A DNA stretch of 64,000 bases from Isoetes taiwanensis (taxonomy: Eukaryota > Streptophyta > Lycopodiopsida > Isoetales > Isoetaceae), in assembly GCA_021234155.1 (NCBI GenBank), contig JAJEKV010000096.1:3597678-3661677 (forward strand), in the 5' to 3' direction. The notes under the pieces were generated by a model that searched no databases, was not told the DNA's origin, and worked only from the letters and a program-made list of their open reading frames with translations. The translations under genes were made by a program, and so were the position numbers. Shown piece by piece: positions 43,572 through 54,956 of the stretch (within the stretch, counting starts at the first letter, position 1; each line of letters opens with the position of its first letter).

Positions 43572-44110
43572 AATATCTGGAAAAATATTAGACGGCCTTT
43601 CAAGAGCAAGTTTTTTCTACTCTCTTTTCTCTCGTCTCACAGTTCTATCAAGTTCTTGTTTTTGTCTAATTTCCTCTCTTTCTCTACTCCTCGGCTAGAC
43701 TTTTATACATAAATGCCTTCAAGCATCATTAACAATGCTTACTGATCTGATTAGAGGCGTTAATGCCTCAAAAAGCCTCTAATCAAAAATCAGACTGCAC
43801 AGACCAGCTTTGGGTTTAACCATAATAAGTAATGATATACTTGGATATTATGGACAAAATTTGGCCCTGTGATAGAGCACTGGTATATCCACTTATCTTC
43901 CAAATTTCAGAAAAAACTAAGAACCTTAACTTAGTCAAATTACTACTGTAACAGATCTGAAATCCAGCAAAAACAAGGACCAACAAGTCCCGGCAACTGC
44001 TCTTAAACTTAAACTGTTGAAATGGTAGCTTTAATCATAAATGATCATTGACAAAGTACTTGACAAATATCTGCTTGAAACTTATGCACTCCCTAGACCT
44101 TCTGCTTTCC
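43572..44110 (-). promoter_or_regulatory. probable 5' LTR and promoter of the gypsy element
   Basis: Read leftward, a TATA-like TGTATAAAA lies at 43,701-43,709, 125-145 bp before a TGGCGC motif (about 43,568-43,573), which is the usual start of a primer-binding site in this lineage. A hairpin with perfect 10-bp arms (GATTAGAGGC/GCCTCTAATC, 43,749-43,758/43,775-43,784) sits upstream of the TATA box. The outer limit near 44,110 is a guess: no second LTR is in the window to compare. Confidence 0.45.
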
Positions 44111-44178
44111 CTTGTCGCCTACAAAAAAAATGAAAGAGAAGAGACAGTTAGTAGCAGAATTCAACCATTTGAAGACGT

Positions 44179-44847
44179 CTAATTTAATATTACCCTACCA
44201 ATATTTTGTTCACGGACAAACTTATTCAGCTGTACTCTGTCATTATCATGCAGATGGTAAATGTTTTTGGCAGGTTCATATCTTAAAGATGCAAGAGATA
44301 TGATAGACTCGAGGTCTATAAGTCGATTATCGGTCAGATCATAAGTAAACCAAGTGGACTTGCCGTCCTTGCTGCAATGTTTCCTGTAATATGCCAGATT
44401 TAATTGAACTTCAAAAGATGGGCGTTTAACTAAGTCCACGGGCTCTCTACTCTCTCTCCATGCACTGCCAGACTTCCTCCTCATGCTGAGTACCCTACCA
44501 AGATACCAAATCTTATGAATTGCAACAGATTTGTTCCTTTTTCTCGCTGAAGCTTGTCTGGTTTGTGGTGCCACCATGGATTCCACTGGTTCTTCGAAGT
44601 ACACTGCACAATCTGTCCCAATGCCGAGCAGAGTTTGTGCATCAACATTACTTTCTTCAATAGAATATACCATAGCCTTAACCCTCGTCAACCTGTCCTT
44701 TGATAGCCACGGATTCCCATTCAAATGACTCACTATAGTTGACTTCTTACCTTCCATAACAACATGCCAAGACACATGAGATGGCTTCCTCCTTTCACAT
44801 TCATCTAACATTTCGTCAAACACATGTCGTAATTTAGACCTGGCCAC
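44179..44847 (-). CDS. second-type transposon: C-terminal chromatin-like part
   Basis: A 222-codon frame with KIWYLGRVLSMRRKS, EPVDLVKRPSFEVQLNL, WFTYDLTDNRLIDLESIISL and YHLHDNDRVQLNKF. This order of short blocks resembles the ends of other large plant transposases and could be a BAH/Tudor-like reader fold; that is inference. Probably the last exon. Confidence 0.45.
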   Translation of the reverse strand: MARSKLRHVFDEMLDECERRKPSHVSWHVVMEGKKSTIVSHLNGNPWLSKDRLTRVKAMVYSIEESNVDAQTLLGIGTDCAVYFEEPVESMVAPQTRQASARKRNKSVAIHKIWYLGRVLSMRRKSGSAWRESREPVDLVKRPSFEVQLNLAYYRKHCSKDGKSTWFTYDLTDNRLIDLESIISLASLRYEPAKNIYHLHDNDRVQLNKFVREQNIGRVILN

Positions 44848-44861
44848 ATCATCCTCACTAA

Positions 44862-45419
44862 CTACCTCGTTCCTTGGATCTTAACCTTCAATCTCCAAAT
44901 TCTCTTCCGTGGCATGGGTCTCATCTCCCAATGTGTGGTAGAGCTCAGGTCTACCACATGACTACTATGAAACCAATCTTCGACCTTCCATGGCTCACTA
45001 AACCAGCCATCACTCTCCTCAATTGTAATGCCAACGCTTATACACAATGCTTGTGCAGAAGCAAGCCCTTCTTTTAAGGCCTCAATAATCTTGTCATCCG
45101 TATCCACGCTACTGTAATCTGCAAGGTCACAGCAGGTCAGCACATCCCCATTGGTATCTACCTTCTTTTCTAACTCTTCCCAAATGTGTTCTTGCTTAGC
45201 ATGTGCTGCAGGAAAAAAGAGGATAGTGGCTGTTTGAAACTCGGAAATATGACTGAGAGCAGAGGCACTCTCCAATAAGTCTGCCCCGTCATAGGCTCTT
45301 TCGTTACGCACTATGCCACCGACTTTAGAGAAGAAGTTCTCACATACGTCCGATCCCGTGCACTGTAAGGGCAACTCTAAATGCCCAAATTCTGAACTAA
45401 AATACTTTATTAGCAGCAT
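44862..45419 (-). CDS. second-type transposon: end of transposase core
   Basis: Contains ELPLQCTGSDVCENFFSKVG and YDGADLLESASALSHI. A (S/T)D.CENFFS block near the end of the catalytic region is shared by several eukaryotic transposase families with an inserted RNase H fold, where the Glu is part of the acidic triad. A stop (near 44,880) or an intron separates it from the next block. Confidence 0.5.
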   Translation of the reverse strand: MLLIKYFSSEFGHLELPLQCTGSDVCENFFSKVGGIVRNERAYDGADLLESASALSHISEFQTATILFFPAAHAKQEHIWEELEKKVDTNGDVLTCCDLADYSSVDTDDKIIEALKEGLASAQALCISVGITIEESDGWFSEPWKVEDWFHSSHVVDLSSTTHWEMRPMPRKRIWRLKVKIQGTR

Positions 45420-45561
45420 AGTCTATAAAGGTTTCCCGATTAATGAAGTTCTTACTCAACGAATGCGTGCTATGGTTCTTCAACCAGAGCCTCCAAAGCC
45501 TGTTATGCACCTAAAGTTTTAAAGATCAAACCAAATTGAAATTAGCAAACAGGATTCCAGC

Positions 45562-46665
45562 TCATCTAAAGAAGAAGGACACCGTTGCAGCAGCTTTAAT
45601 CCGAGCCCTCAAGTCCAAAGTAGGTGAGAGGAGGATGTCAATATATGATGCCACGACTTCCAGATAAACTTTGTTGCTCCAATTCCGCATCGGTGGGCCT
45701 GCAGAACCATTGCTTAGTTCGTCCAAGCATTGCTGAACCTTTCTAGAGGCAAGGCGTTGCGCAGCCCTCCAGTTTTGCCGATCCTGGCGCTTCACATCTC
45801 CAAGTTGTAGCCCATGCTTCCCTTGGCATAACTCAAAGACATGGTATATGTCATTGAGAGTCACTAACTCGTTCCCTAAGTACAACCTTCTAGAGGCACT
45901 ATCCATGGGATTAACAAGCTTCTTACCGTTGTGCACGAAATCTTGGTCATGCAGCCCATAAACATCCTTATTTCTCGAGGCACTTAGTGGCCAACCATCC
46001 CATGAAACCTTGAATGTGCTGTCTTGTGCAGACCTGGATGTATAATCTGCAAACATGCACGCTCTTCTCCTCGTGTCTCCATCCGACCTATGGCCGATTA
46101 GAGGGCCAACAACCATTCTCAAGTGCACATTCCACAAGTCTTGGATTTGCTGCCACTGACGTCTAACCTCAAGGTGATCAAATCTGTTACATGTCAGAAT
46201 AATGGCAAGGACGAGTCTGGGCAGCTTCCTATGCAAGGGATTCACGATAAGAACTCTTGCATAGTGCGAAATGACATTCTCCTCGAAGGCATTGATAATT
46301 ATGTTGTAGCCCTCTTCATCGGAGCCAACTAACACCTCAAATGTGCCATTGCAAGCATGCCCTTCTTTCTTTCCACAAAAGCCGAGCAAGCAGTCATCTC
46401 TCGGAATCCAACGTACAGCCCGCTTTATGACGGTCTCGTCCTCAGCCACAATTGCTGGAACTCCCCCCAAATCCAAGTGTTGGCGTTGCATGTGTCGAGT
46501 GTAGACCTGAGCAAGATGCTTGAATGTTTCTTCCCTAAGACCGACCTTGTAAAAGAAGCTTTCTCGTGTGGAGCGCATAGTGGTGGACATACTCGGACCT
46601 GCAAAATTGAGAGAAAGAAAATTGTGCATTCTTCTCCCTCCCCATATCTTAATTGTTTCAAACAA
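45562..46665 (-). CDS. second-type transposon: transposase-like core
   Basis: A 367-codon frame. AEDETVIKRAVRWIPRDD is a likely first acidic block, GFCGKKEGHACNGTF a Cys/His insertion, LVLAIILTCNRFDHLEV and VVGPLIGHRSDGDTRRRA the second. Then come LHDQDFVHNGKKLVNPMDS, a block shared with uncharacterised proteins in many eukaryotes, and DRQNWRAAQRL. The assignment as an RNase H-like transposase rests on the spaced acidic residues and repetitive context, not on a search. Confidence 0.55.
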   Translation of the reverse strand: MFETIKIWGGRRMHNFLSLNFAGPSMSTTMRSTRESFFYKVGLREETFKHLAQVYTRHMQRQHLDLGGVPAIVAEDETVIKRAVRWIPRDDCLLGFCGKKEGHACNGTFEVLVGSDEEGYNIIINAFEENVISHYARVLIVNPLHRKLPRLVLAIILTCNRFDHLEVRRQWQQIQDLWNVHLRMVVGPLIGHRSDGDTRRRACMFADYTSRSAQDSTFKVSWDGWPLSASRNKDVYGLHDQDFVHNGKKLVNPMDSASRRLYLGNELVTLNDIYHVFELCQGKHGLQLGDVKRQDRQNWRAAQRLASRKVQQCLDELSNGSAGPPMRNWSNKVYLEVVASYIDILLSPTLDLRARIKAAATVSFFFR

Positions 46666-46730
46666 CGCCTTCGTGGTTTCCCTATATCTTCTTTTATGGC
46701 CTGGTCTGATTATGTTTTGAGCTATGTCCC

Positions 46731-47237
46731 TTAGAAAATCCCAAAGAGCTGGTTTTCATGAGCAGTAACTCTCATTTTGGAAAACATTAATTCCTTATGT
46801 AACTTCCTTGTCTCATGAACTGCAGACCTGGCCATTTTCTTGATCTCAATTGCATTCAGGTAATCTGATCTAATACATAACTTTGTGGTTCTAAATCCCC
46901 TCGCTATCTTGTCATCGGTCTGTCTATGCACTCTCATGTAAAAATCCCTCTCTTTCGGAATAGCAACACATAAAGAACATTGATAATTTTCAAAGGGTTC
47001 ACCTATAAGGCTGACCCTCTTGCATTTCTTATGCCTAAACAAGCCACTAATCTCTACTAAACCCTGCCCGACTATAAATGTATGCTGCAATGCAGGTTCA
47101 CAATACCAATGTGTCCCTTCTTTCAGCTCATGCAGAAAGGGTCTTAAATCCTTAACTTTATCTCCATACTTATATTTGTTCTGCCAAAAGCCCCAGCATA
47201 GTAGAGCCAAGGACGTTTCTGTTACCAAATACGACAA
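46731..47237 (-). CDS. second-type transposon: Cys-rich N-terminal block
   Basis: A 168-codon frame with Cys/His pairs (HWYCEPALQHTF, RHKKCKRVSL, YQCSLCVAIP) and a basic C-terminal half. It lies between the finger block and the core; a single stop at 46,731 or an intron separates it from the core. No named domain recognised. Confidence 0.4.
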   Translation of the reverse strand: MSYLVTETSLALLCWGFWQNKYKYGDKVKDLRPFLHELKEGTHWYCEPALQHTFIVGQGLVEISGLFRHKKCKRVSLIGEPFENYQCSLCVAIPKERDFYMRVHRQTDDKIARGFRTTKLCIRSDYLNAIEIKKMARSAVHETRKLHKELMFSKMRVTAHENQLFGIF

Positions 47238-47446
47238 TGAAACCCTAAATACCCTACAAACTTAAAATACAAACCATAAAGCCACTAAGAGTACTCACGT
47301 GAACTGTTACTTGATGAAGCTTGGCTGCTCGAGCTTGGAGGGCACGGAGTGTTTGCTGCTCATGTCAAAATCAGTCCAAATCAGCTAAGATTATTCAACA
47401 TTATAGCAGCTAAAATGTGAACACTATTTCTAACAAATAAAATAGA

Positions 47447-47984
47447 CATTAGAGGAAATTTGAGATCTCATTTTATCCCCATAAGAATCCTCCAATGGAA
47501 TGGCTACCCTCTATTAACTGCAATTAATGCAGCACCAACAACTTCATTGCTGTCGTTTTTTCCCTATAACTTTTGATCCACTTGTCAAAATGTTACGGCG
47601 TTTGTTGCATTAGATGCGGAATGAAAAGATCTTTCCAATGTATTTCAATATGGTCATATGCATTAACCTTAAAAAATATGATTTTTTGCTTATTTCTTAT
47701 ATATTTATATCGTAAAAGATGTATGAATGGGTTATCACTAGATAGATCTTGTGAAGACGAACCCATTGCTATAAACAGTTTTTGAATCGGAGTTCTGGAT
47801 CAAAAGTTATAATGAAAAAATGATACTACAGAAGTTAGTTGTAGCTGCATTAATTACAGGCTGCCACATAATACTGGAATGAGATATACTGGAGCTCTTC
47901 TCTTATTGGACAGTTTAAAAAGCTGACATGGCATTTTAAGCATCCCTTCATGGGACAAAATGTGATCTCATTTTTCCTCTAATG
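47447..47984. mobile_element. foldback MITE, about 530 bp
   Basis: Terminal inverted repeats of 33 bp with four or five mismatches: 47,447-47,479 begins CATTAGAGGAAA and ends CATTTTATCCC; 47,952-47,984 is the complement, ending TTTTCCTCTAATG. Inner parts also pair: TGCAATTAATGCAG near 47,519 with CTGCATTAATTACA near 47,850, and TATAACTTTTGATCCA near 47,566 with its inverted partner near 47,800. The element may be TA-flanked (CAT-TA-GAGG..CCTC-TA-ATG), which would suit a mariner-like MITE. Confidence 0.75.
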
Positions 47985-48137
47985 GGTTACCTCTTGCAAA
48001 AAAAGAATGCAAATTTCCTTGTTGCGGGTCTGCTTCAGCCCATTTCTGCGGCCTACCACCTCTTGCTGCTTGGTCACTTGACTCCTTACCTGTATTCATG
48101 ACAGCATGCACGTGTCTCTTAGATAGAATATGATCTT

Positions 48138-49074
48138 TCATGTGGCCATTAAGACTCTTGGAAACAGTTCAAGAAGCCTTTCACACATGGCACAAATAAC
48201 ACGAATGTCATCAAGTTTAGCATATCCACCAACGCTGCTCTCATAAAGCTTGAACACAACATCAAAAATTCTAGTTTCTACTAGAGTTTGATTTTCCTTG
48301 CAAATGTCCAGCTCCTCCTCAACATTGCAAGGCTGATCCTCCTTCTCCACAACCTGCTCTCCCTTCTCGTGACACTTGAGGTTATGCTCATAATTATCGG
48401 CATGACCCTTGGACTTCAAGTGGCTGCGTTCAAAGTTACGCAAGGTATCATCTCCACCTTTACCATAACGTTTCTCACATTCAAGACACCAAATAGCAAA
48501 TACTGGTTTACCATGGGCATCATAAGAACACAATTCAAACCTGTCCTTTCGATTCTTTCGCTGCAGCTTTGAACTCAACTTCCTCAAAGCAACTTGCCAT
48601 TTGGCAACATCAAACTTTGTTGCTAACTTGGATAGCAACCTATTCTTTGAAAAATTCAAATCTGATACATCATCTAAAAAGGCGGTATCTTCAACGAGAA
48701 CAAGTTCATCATCATTATTTACCTCTTCGTTGGTCTGCTCCTCGGCTATGACAGTCTGATCTACCATCTCAAATTGGAGATTTTGAGATGAAATGCTCTC
48801 AACAACAGTCCTCTGCCTTTTTTGTGCAGGCTCTCCAACCACCTTGATAGTAACCTCGTCACCACAAACCTTAAACCTTACCTCCTGCCTTGACGTGAAG
48901 GCCACTTCCCTATCTCCAAGAAATACAAATTCTTTCTCATCCTCTAGTAGCCCCTCCCGTCTTATTTCATTGCGGACATCCACGTAAGTGCATTCTTGGG
49001 ACACCATCACGAGGCCAAGGTCTGCCACGATTCCACAACCTTCATTCACCTTAACAGCTATCGTCCTTTCCATT
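48138..49074 (-). CDS. second-type transposon: N-terminal C2H2-finger block
   Basis: From ATG at about 49,080 (MMKMERTIAVKVNEG) the frame encodes a beta-rich N-terminus, an acidic linker (NEEVNNDDELVLVEDTAF) and one zinc finger, CLECEKRYGKGGDDTLRNF followed by HLKSKGH (CX2C then HX5H). Then a helical Cys-containing end, VICAMCERLLELF. It is probably the DNA-binding first exon of the transposon protein. Confidence 0.5.
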
Positions 49075-49151
49075 TTCATCATCCTGACACAAGCAAAGAA
49101 ACAACAAATAATATTAGAGAGATGCTTGTGAATGTATAGCGTTACCAACAT

Positions 49152-52100
49152 GCATGCACAAAACTGATCTTAACAGACCTTACTTAGATGCAAAAACCCT
49201 CTAAAAACCAGATTTCCACCACAGATCTCAGAGAATGGAGGCCGAAATAGAAAAAGGGGAAGCTTGGCCTGCAAAAAAAGAGCAACTGTAGCTGCTGTAG
49301 GAAACAGATGGACTTTAAAATCAAATGCATCAACAATGGTTTATGCTGCTCGTCTAACTACTTCCTAATCCATTCATGACTAAACTCTGTGCTAGATTTT
49401 TATGTGGCAGAGACTCCGAAACACCAAATCCTAAAACGTTTTTCTAGTAGCAAGCTTCGGATTCAAAGCCCTAAAACGTACTCTTACGCCTTAGCAGCTC
49501 CAAGAAATCCATCCCCGGACCGTGGAAAATGCATACATCTGGGCGCCAAAACGTATGAGCGACCGCAGGTATACGTACTATTTTTTTCCAAAAAAACCCC
49601 TTCTCCGTCCATGCACATGTATTCTACGGAATACATGTGTGAACCCCCCAGGCAGGAGGAGAAGAAGGTTGCGAAGGCAGAGGGGTGTGAGCGGAGGGGA
49701 TATGGATGTAGGTGCTTTCCGGAGTTTGGAAATAATGAGGAGTGGGCTGAACAGGTGGGGGCGACTCGGGTTGAGAGCAATGCTTACACACAGGGGGAGA
49801 CCCTGGACGAGAATGAACACGAGGAGTAGGCGGTGCCGAGTGCTTTTTGGAAGTTAATCTTCAGACAAATGTCGGTTTTCACAGATCTAGCAGAAGCTAT
49901 TGGGATTCTCGCAACAACCAAACAGGCACAGATGGATTCGATCCTTAGTTTTTATTGTTATTGTTTGTTTTCTCTTTCGTAATCTGTCTATCTCATCTTC
50001 TTACAGGAACCAAGCACAGATATTTATTCCAGATACATACATGGCAGATTCAGCCTCTTGATACAGATGCAGAATAACTCAAAACAGTTTCACTCTAGAT
50101 TTTCTATTTTAATTCCATTTGCATTTCTTGTCAGCCAAACACAGCGCTCACTGATTAAGGCCAGATTAAGGCTCCTGAAATTCATCAGAGATTTCAGCAA
50201 ACCATTCTCCCACAGAGCATTATTTTTTCCACACAACATAATCATCATAATCACTTAATAATCACTAACTGAAACAGAAAAAAAGCATCATGTATTAGTT
50301 TTTTTTTTTTTTTTTTTGCTTTCAACCATATGCTCGGTTTGGACCATGGGAAGTGGCAGGCAAATTCTTGACAAAAAATTTGATGGCCTTTGGTCTAGCA
50401 TAAAACGTGGAATATTCCAGAGATCAATGGGTCAGAAATCAAAGATGTAAAAAAAGGACATAAAAGAAAGAAAAATTGAGCAGCTTGTGCCCATACGCAT
50501 ATGGGCAAAGCCCTACAAACAAATAGCTGGGCCCTTGTTTTTTCTTCTGATTTTCCTTTCTTGCAGCCACTAGGATCTATGTCGACTCATGTTGCTCTAG
50601 AAATGGCTCCGGCTTTCCAAGATACTTTGGCTCCCTCGGAAGCACCAGCGCCAGCTGATGGGCCACAAAAAATCAACCGCATAAGCTTTGAGGCTTCAAG
50701 ATTAATCCGGCAGCAATGAAAAAAGGAAAAAAATGCATGCACTGGGTTTAACAAGGAGGCTAGGGGTCAGAGTTGTTTATCAGTTCAGTAATTCATCCAT
50801 GGAGTGTCCAGGTCCGTTGTAAAGGATTCTCGTGTTTCCCTGTGTCTAGGTTTTGTTTGGGTTAGTTTGATCCAGTTTTCTGGTAAAAGATTTGTAGCAT
50901 TGCCGATTTTCGGTTTGAGCAATTTGTGGGTTAGTTTATCTCTGTCTTTTTCTTTTAAGAAATTCTTCTTTACTAGTGATATTGAGCAGACCAGCTTTGG
51001 CACACACCACCGTAAAGGTTCTTTCCCTACCATATGGCGCTCTCATACTGAGACTAGCCATCTTAACATGTAACGGGATTCTTGAACGGAAAGCCAGAAC
51101 AGAGCTCCAAAGCGGTGCCAATTGTTGAATCTGCACTCGAAATAGCTGCAAACTCTGTGAAACCAGAGATTTATTCGCTAAATGGATGGCATTATAACAA
51201 ATCAAACAAAATGCAAGTTGCTTGCAAAGTTCTGATAGAATACCTATTGTGTTGCTTCATGGCATATTTGGGTTCGGCAAAGGGGTATGGCCTATTCTGA
51301 ATTTGTCTTCCTTCTAGCATCTTGTAGATCATCTGATTGTAATATTGGACCTTTAATTTTCTTATAACAGAAGTTAGGCGGCATTTTTGGGGGAGTAGAC
51401 AAGAAGGGAGAGAGTGTTTTTATGACCGACCTTGGCTCTCTCACAAGTATTCAAATTTAGGCATTTTCTGGGCATAACAACACATCTGCAAACTGGATTC
51501 TAAATAACATCAATCTCTGGAGCTCTTGATGGGACTACCAGAGTATACATGGATGGGATAAGATTAGTTACTGAGTTCCAGTATCTCTCAGTTTTCAACT
51601 CCTGACATTAAACTGATAATTGCTGTATTGAATGAAAAGATAAAGATGTCTTTGCAAGCAATTCTGTATTTCAATGAATGTTTCATGTTTTTTCTAAAAC
51701 CTATTTTTTCTTTGCAAAGTATGTGGCTGCTGCAACTCTGCCGTGTGGGGGTCATCCCTCTGATAATGCTGCTGATAATAAAGGCTAGGGTTTTATGCTG
51801 CTGATAATGAAGGCTGTTGAATAGGCAGGAAGAAATCATATGCAAAGAGAGTGAGAAAATGGAAATGACACTGAGGTAAAAGTATATTTTCATATAAAAT
51901 ATGCCCCATATTAGCAAGCACATTGTGCATAAGTCTTTATTGATGTGCAGAAATCTTTATCCTAACCAAACAAGTAAATAAGCTACAATATATACAGAAT
52001 TTTTGATCTAAGTAATGACTGTGAAGAACTGAAAATGCCATTCACTATGTTTGTACGATGGCCGTGCTTTTAGGATGTGTTAACGATATATTCATTGTAA

Positions 52101-53104
52101 TTGAATGGTGTTCCGGAAATGGAACACGCATAAACCTTGTGAGCAAAAAACATGGTTGATTTATTTAAGCATACTTTCATTATTGGATTTGCTTATACTA
52201 TGCATTTGCTGGAACAGTACATGTTGCATACATAAATGCATTTTCAAGTTACTTGCAACTTTAAAGAAATTCTTGCAGTGGCTACAAATGTTTTAAAATT
52301 TTTTGCCTAGCATCATAACTAGTAAATGTGTACTGAGTCTATGTGTGCATAGTTGTAATTCTAAAATTTGTACTGAACCTATGTACACATAGGCTCTGAG
52401 TGGTTATGCGCGGATAGGCAATGAACATGTAAAAATTTTTAATAGTCAAGTGACTTACTAAATAGGGAAAATTTTATAATCAGTGGCTATGTGCGCTTAG
52501 GTGGAGTAATTTTTGTATGGCTAAATGGCTATGCACCCGTAGGCCTTTAAAATAGAAAACTTCTATATAGTTCCTATCCTATGCATGTATAGCTTCAATA
52601 CATTCTTGAATCTCATGTTTTCTTCTCCGCATTGCTTTTTGTTTTTTTCTCGTTCTTATTTATTAAATAATCTGTTGTTTTTTATTTTTAGCCTTTTTTA
52701 TATTTTGATGAAATATTTCTTTTATTTTTCTTTTTTTTTACACAAAAAATGGCATCTTTGTTTTATATTTTGGCCATTTTTTCCCATCTTGACCCTAAAA
52801 TTGCGTCACCTTGTTGCTGGCAGTAACTTGGTTAACTTTCCTTTGTTTCTAACCTTGAAAGAAGATGGAGACCATTATACTTCTATGATATTTCTAATAT
52901 TTCAGGAATCCATTTTAGGGTTGGGCGAACGTGCAATGAGAGAACCCTGACCTAATTCTATGTACAGGTACCGATCGGCCAAACAAACTTCTTGGGCTAT
53001 ATATTCTAAACGAGGTGTACCCTGGACTACCACGGTCATCGGATCCGTTGATCCTATGGCCCAGACCATATGTTGGAGCTTCTAGGCATCTTTCATTTCG
53101 CTTA
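49152..53104. other. intergenic, little recognisable
   Basis: A perfect inverted repeat (CACATGTATTC/GAATACATGTG, 4-bp loop) lies at 49,614-49,639, upstream of the second-type transposon gene. A 46-codon stretch ending at a stop at 50,717 (MSTHVALEMAPAFQDTLAPS..) follows an acceptor-like TTCTTGCAG and could be a last exon, but I know no family for it. Long T-runs occur at 50,302 and 52,725. Nothing else was identified. Confidence 0.35.
49614..49639. repeat. perfect inverted repeat, 11-bp arms
   Basis: CACATGTATTC and GAATACATGTG around a TACG loop. The core GTATTC..GAATAC is the same as in the outer DUF7869-type element's palindromes at 14.1-14.3 kb, and it also lies upstream of a transposon gene. 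Confidence 0.7.
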
Positions 53105-53460
53105 TGGTCATTTATGATTAGGGGCACCTATGATTTTGAAATATGAAATACGAGTTCACCTAAGATGTTGATGGAATATCGAGCCTCTATATGTCTTCAC
53201 CTAAAGTTTTAGAATATGAAACACGGGGACTCGAACTACCAAAATAACTCAATGTCCTAATAAGACTACTTTGATCAACATAATTAGTGAGCTAATGTGA
53301 TCTTTTTTTTTATCTTAAATCTATATTTTTTTTAATAAAAACCCATTTAATGGTTTTAGGGATATGCTCTGTGGTTTTAGGAATTGTTATTTTGACACCC
53401 ATATCAAATCCCCCTGGAACCCCTTATTATTGTGCTACATATTCCAATATGAGATCCGTA
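53105..53460. repeat. dispersed repeat family, copy 2
   Basis: Matches 10,310-10,600 in order and orientation (TCATTTATGATT, TTTTAGAATATGAAA, TAGTGAGCTAA, CCCATATCAAATCCCC, TATTGTGCTACATATTC), with an extra segment near 53,155-53,200. Confidence 0.6.
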
Positions 53461-54956
53461 AAAAGCTCTGGCCTATTGCTACATGAATACCATTTTTATT
53501 CCCTTTTGGTGGAGCAAGCGTAAGGTTGGATCCCCTTTGCAAAAAAATGGGTGCTAAGGGCAGAACTCATATAATTCCTTATATCGAGTTTAAGCTGAAG
53601 TATTCGCGCATTTCCGTTTCCTTTGCTCTAGCATTCTCCCTGTTGCCAGCCAAGTTTCCTGCTGCAATGAAAAGAAATAAAGATGACTGGCTACAAGAAG
53701 ATTGAGGATGAGAAGAGACAGAATGCCAAGCGCAAGAAAGTGTATTATTTCCTTGTGCACGTATGTCCTGCATAGAATAGGGTAGATCTGGATACAAACA
53801 CTCCTGTTGTGAATGCTCTGGGGAATTTGGGGTGCTTGAAGGAAGCAAAGATACTGGTGTAACTCTCAAGGACAATACCAGTATTCCTGAAGTTGAGATA
53901 GAGATTTTGTGTGTTGCAATATGCATTAATTTCCTCTGAAATAAGTTCTGCAAGTGCCTAATAAAAAGGTCAACTTTGTTGCTAAATACCAGATCTGAAT
54001 GGATCTATACGTGTTGATCTTTGATGTCTATATTTCATTTAATCTGTATCAAGTACCTAAGGAAAAAGTCTAACTATATACTTTCTTGGCTTGCTTACTG
54101 GAACTTAGCGATGTTTCCAGATCTAAATGCATTATCAGGCTTCGAAAAAGACGGAGTTAGTCTCCTAAATTTCCTGTTCATCTCCTTAATTTCCGCTCCA
54201 GCTTTGAACAAGCCGGAAGCTGGTTCCAAGAAGAAAAACAGTCACTTGGCGATCTACATGCTATTGAATAACAAAAGTAGCAAATTTCTGGAAAATTTAT
54301 AAAAGTGCCGGGGAATTTTATTAGGTTAGTACAGTTAGACTTCCAATTTACTTTCAAAAACGCTAGTGATGGTGACCATACGAGTGCAGTTCGTAGGCTC
54401 GTCAGTTAGAGAATAGGAAGGGACCCAAAAAGCAAAGAGAGAGTGAGATTATCAGCTAAAAGCAGGGGCACCTCCATCCATTGATTCTAAACTAGTTTAC
54501 CCTCAAAATTTTGAAATCAATGGCTTTTTACCTGTTAATTTATCATGGAAACGGCGTTTCCAGTTCAAGTCTGTAAGTTCCAGTAGTTGCTTGTTGAAGG
54601 CGACAATTTTTCTGGTAGCCTTAACCGGGGATTTCGAAGCTGAAACTTAACATGTAATCTGTAGCTCTCATTTCAAGGCATTTTTGGGTTGCCCCTAAGG
54701 GGCAAACCCTCGTTGAGGTGGGTTTTTAGCATATTCTGAAGATATGCTGGTATATACCTAGTACATACTGAAAACTGCTAAAAACCTGCTACAGCCCTTA
54801 AACTGGTCATCGCCTAGTTAGTGGGCGAGGCTCTTCTTTCACTTATCCGGTAGCCAGTCTAGGATATGGCAGCGCATCCTTCGATGGAGCATCCCTTTGC
54901 TGGACCAGGATATAGCAGAGCTTATAACAACTCAGAGAATGTTCTGTATACTTCAG
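53461..54956. other. intergenic, nothing recognised
   Basis: Two open frames of 93 and 124 codons (54,021-54,302 + and 53,579-53,953 -) lack domains and good context. No repeats of note. Confidence 0.35.

Larger units (their letters stand above)
44179..49074 (-). mobile_element. large multi-exon DNA-transposon gene of a second type
   Basis: Five coding blocks in a row on the minus strand appear to form one gene: 49,074-48,138, 47,237-46,731, 46,665-45,562, 45,419-44,862 and 44,847-44,179. The set holds a C2H2 finger, a Cys-rich region, a transposase-like core and a chromatin-protein-like C-terminus. Similar proteins with a GHRSDGDTRRR block are known to me from invertebrates and other plants as uncharacterised repetitive proteins. 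No terminal repeats were identified. A MITE at 47,447-47,984 lies between the first two blocks. Confidence 0.55.
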
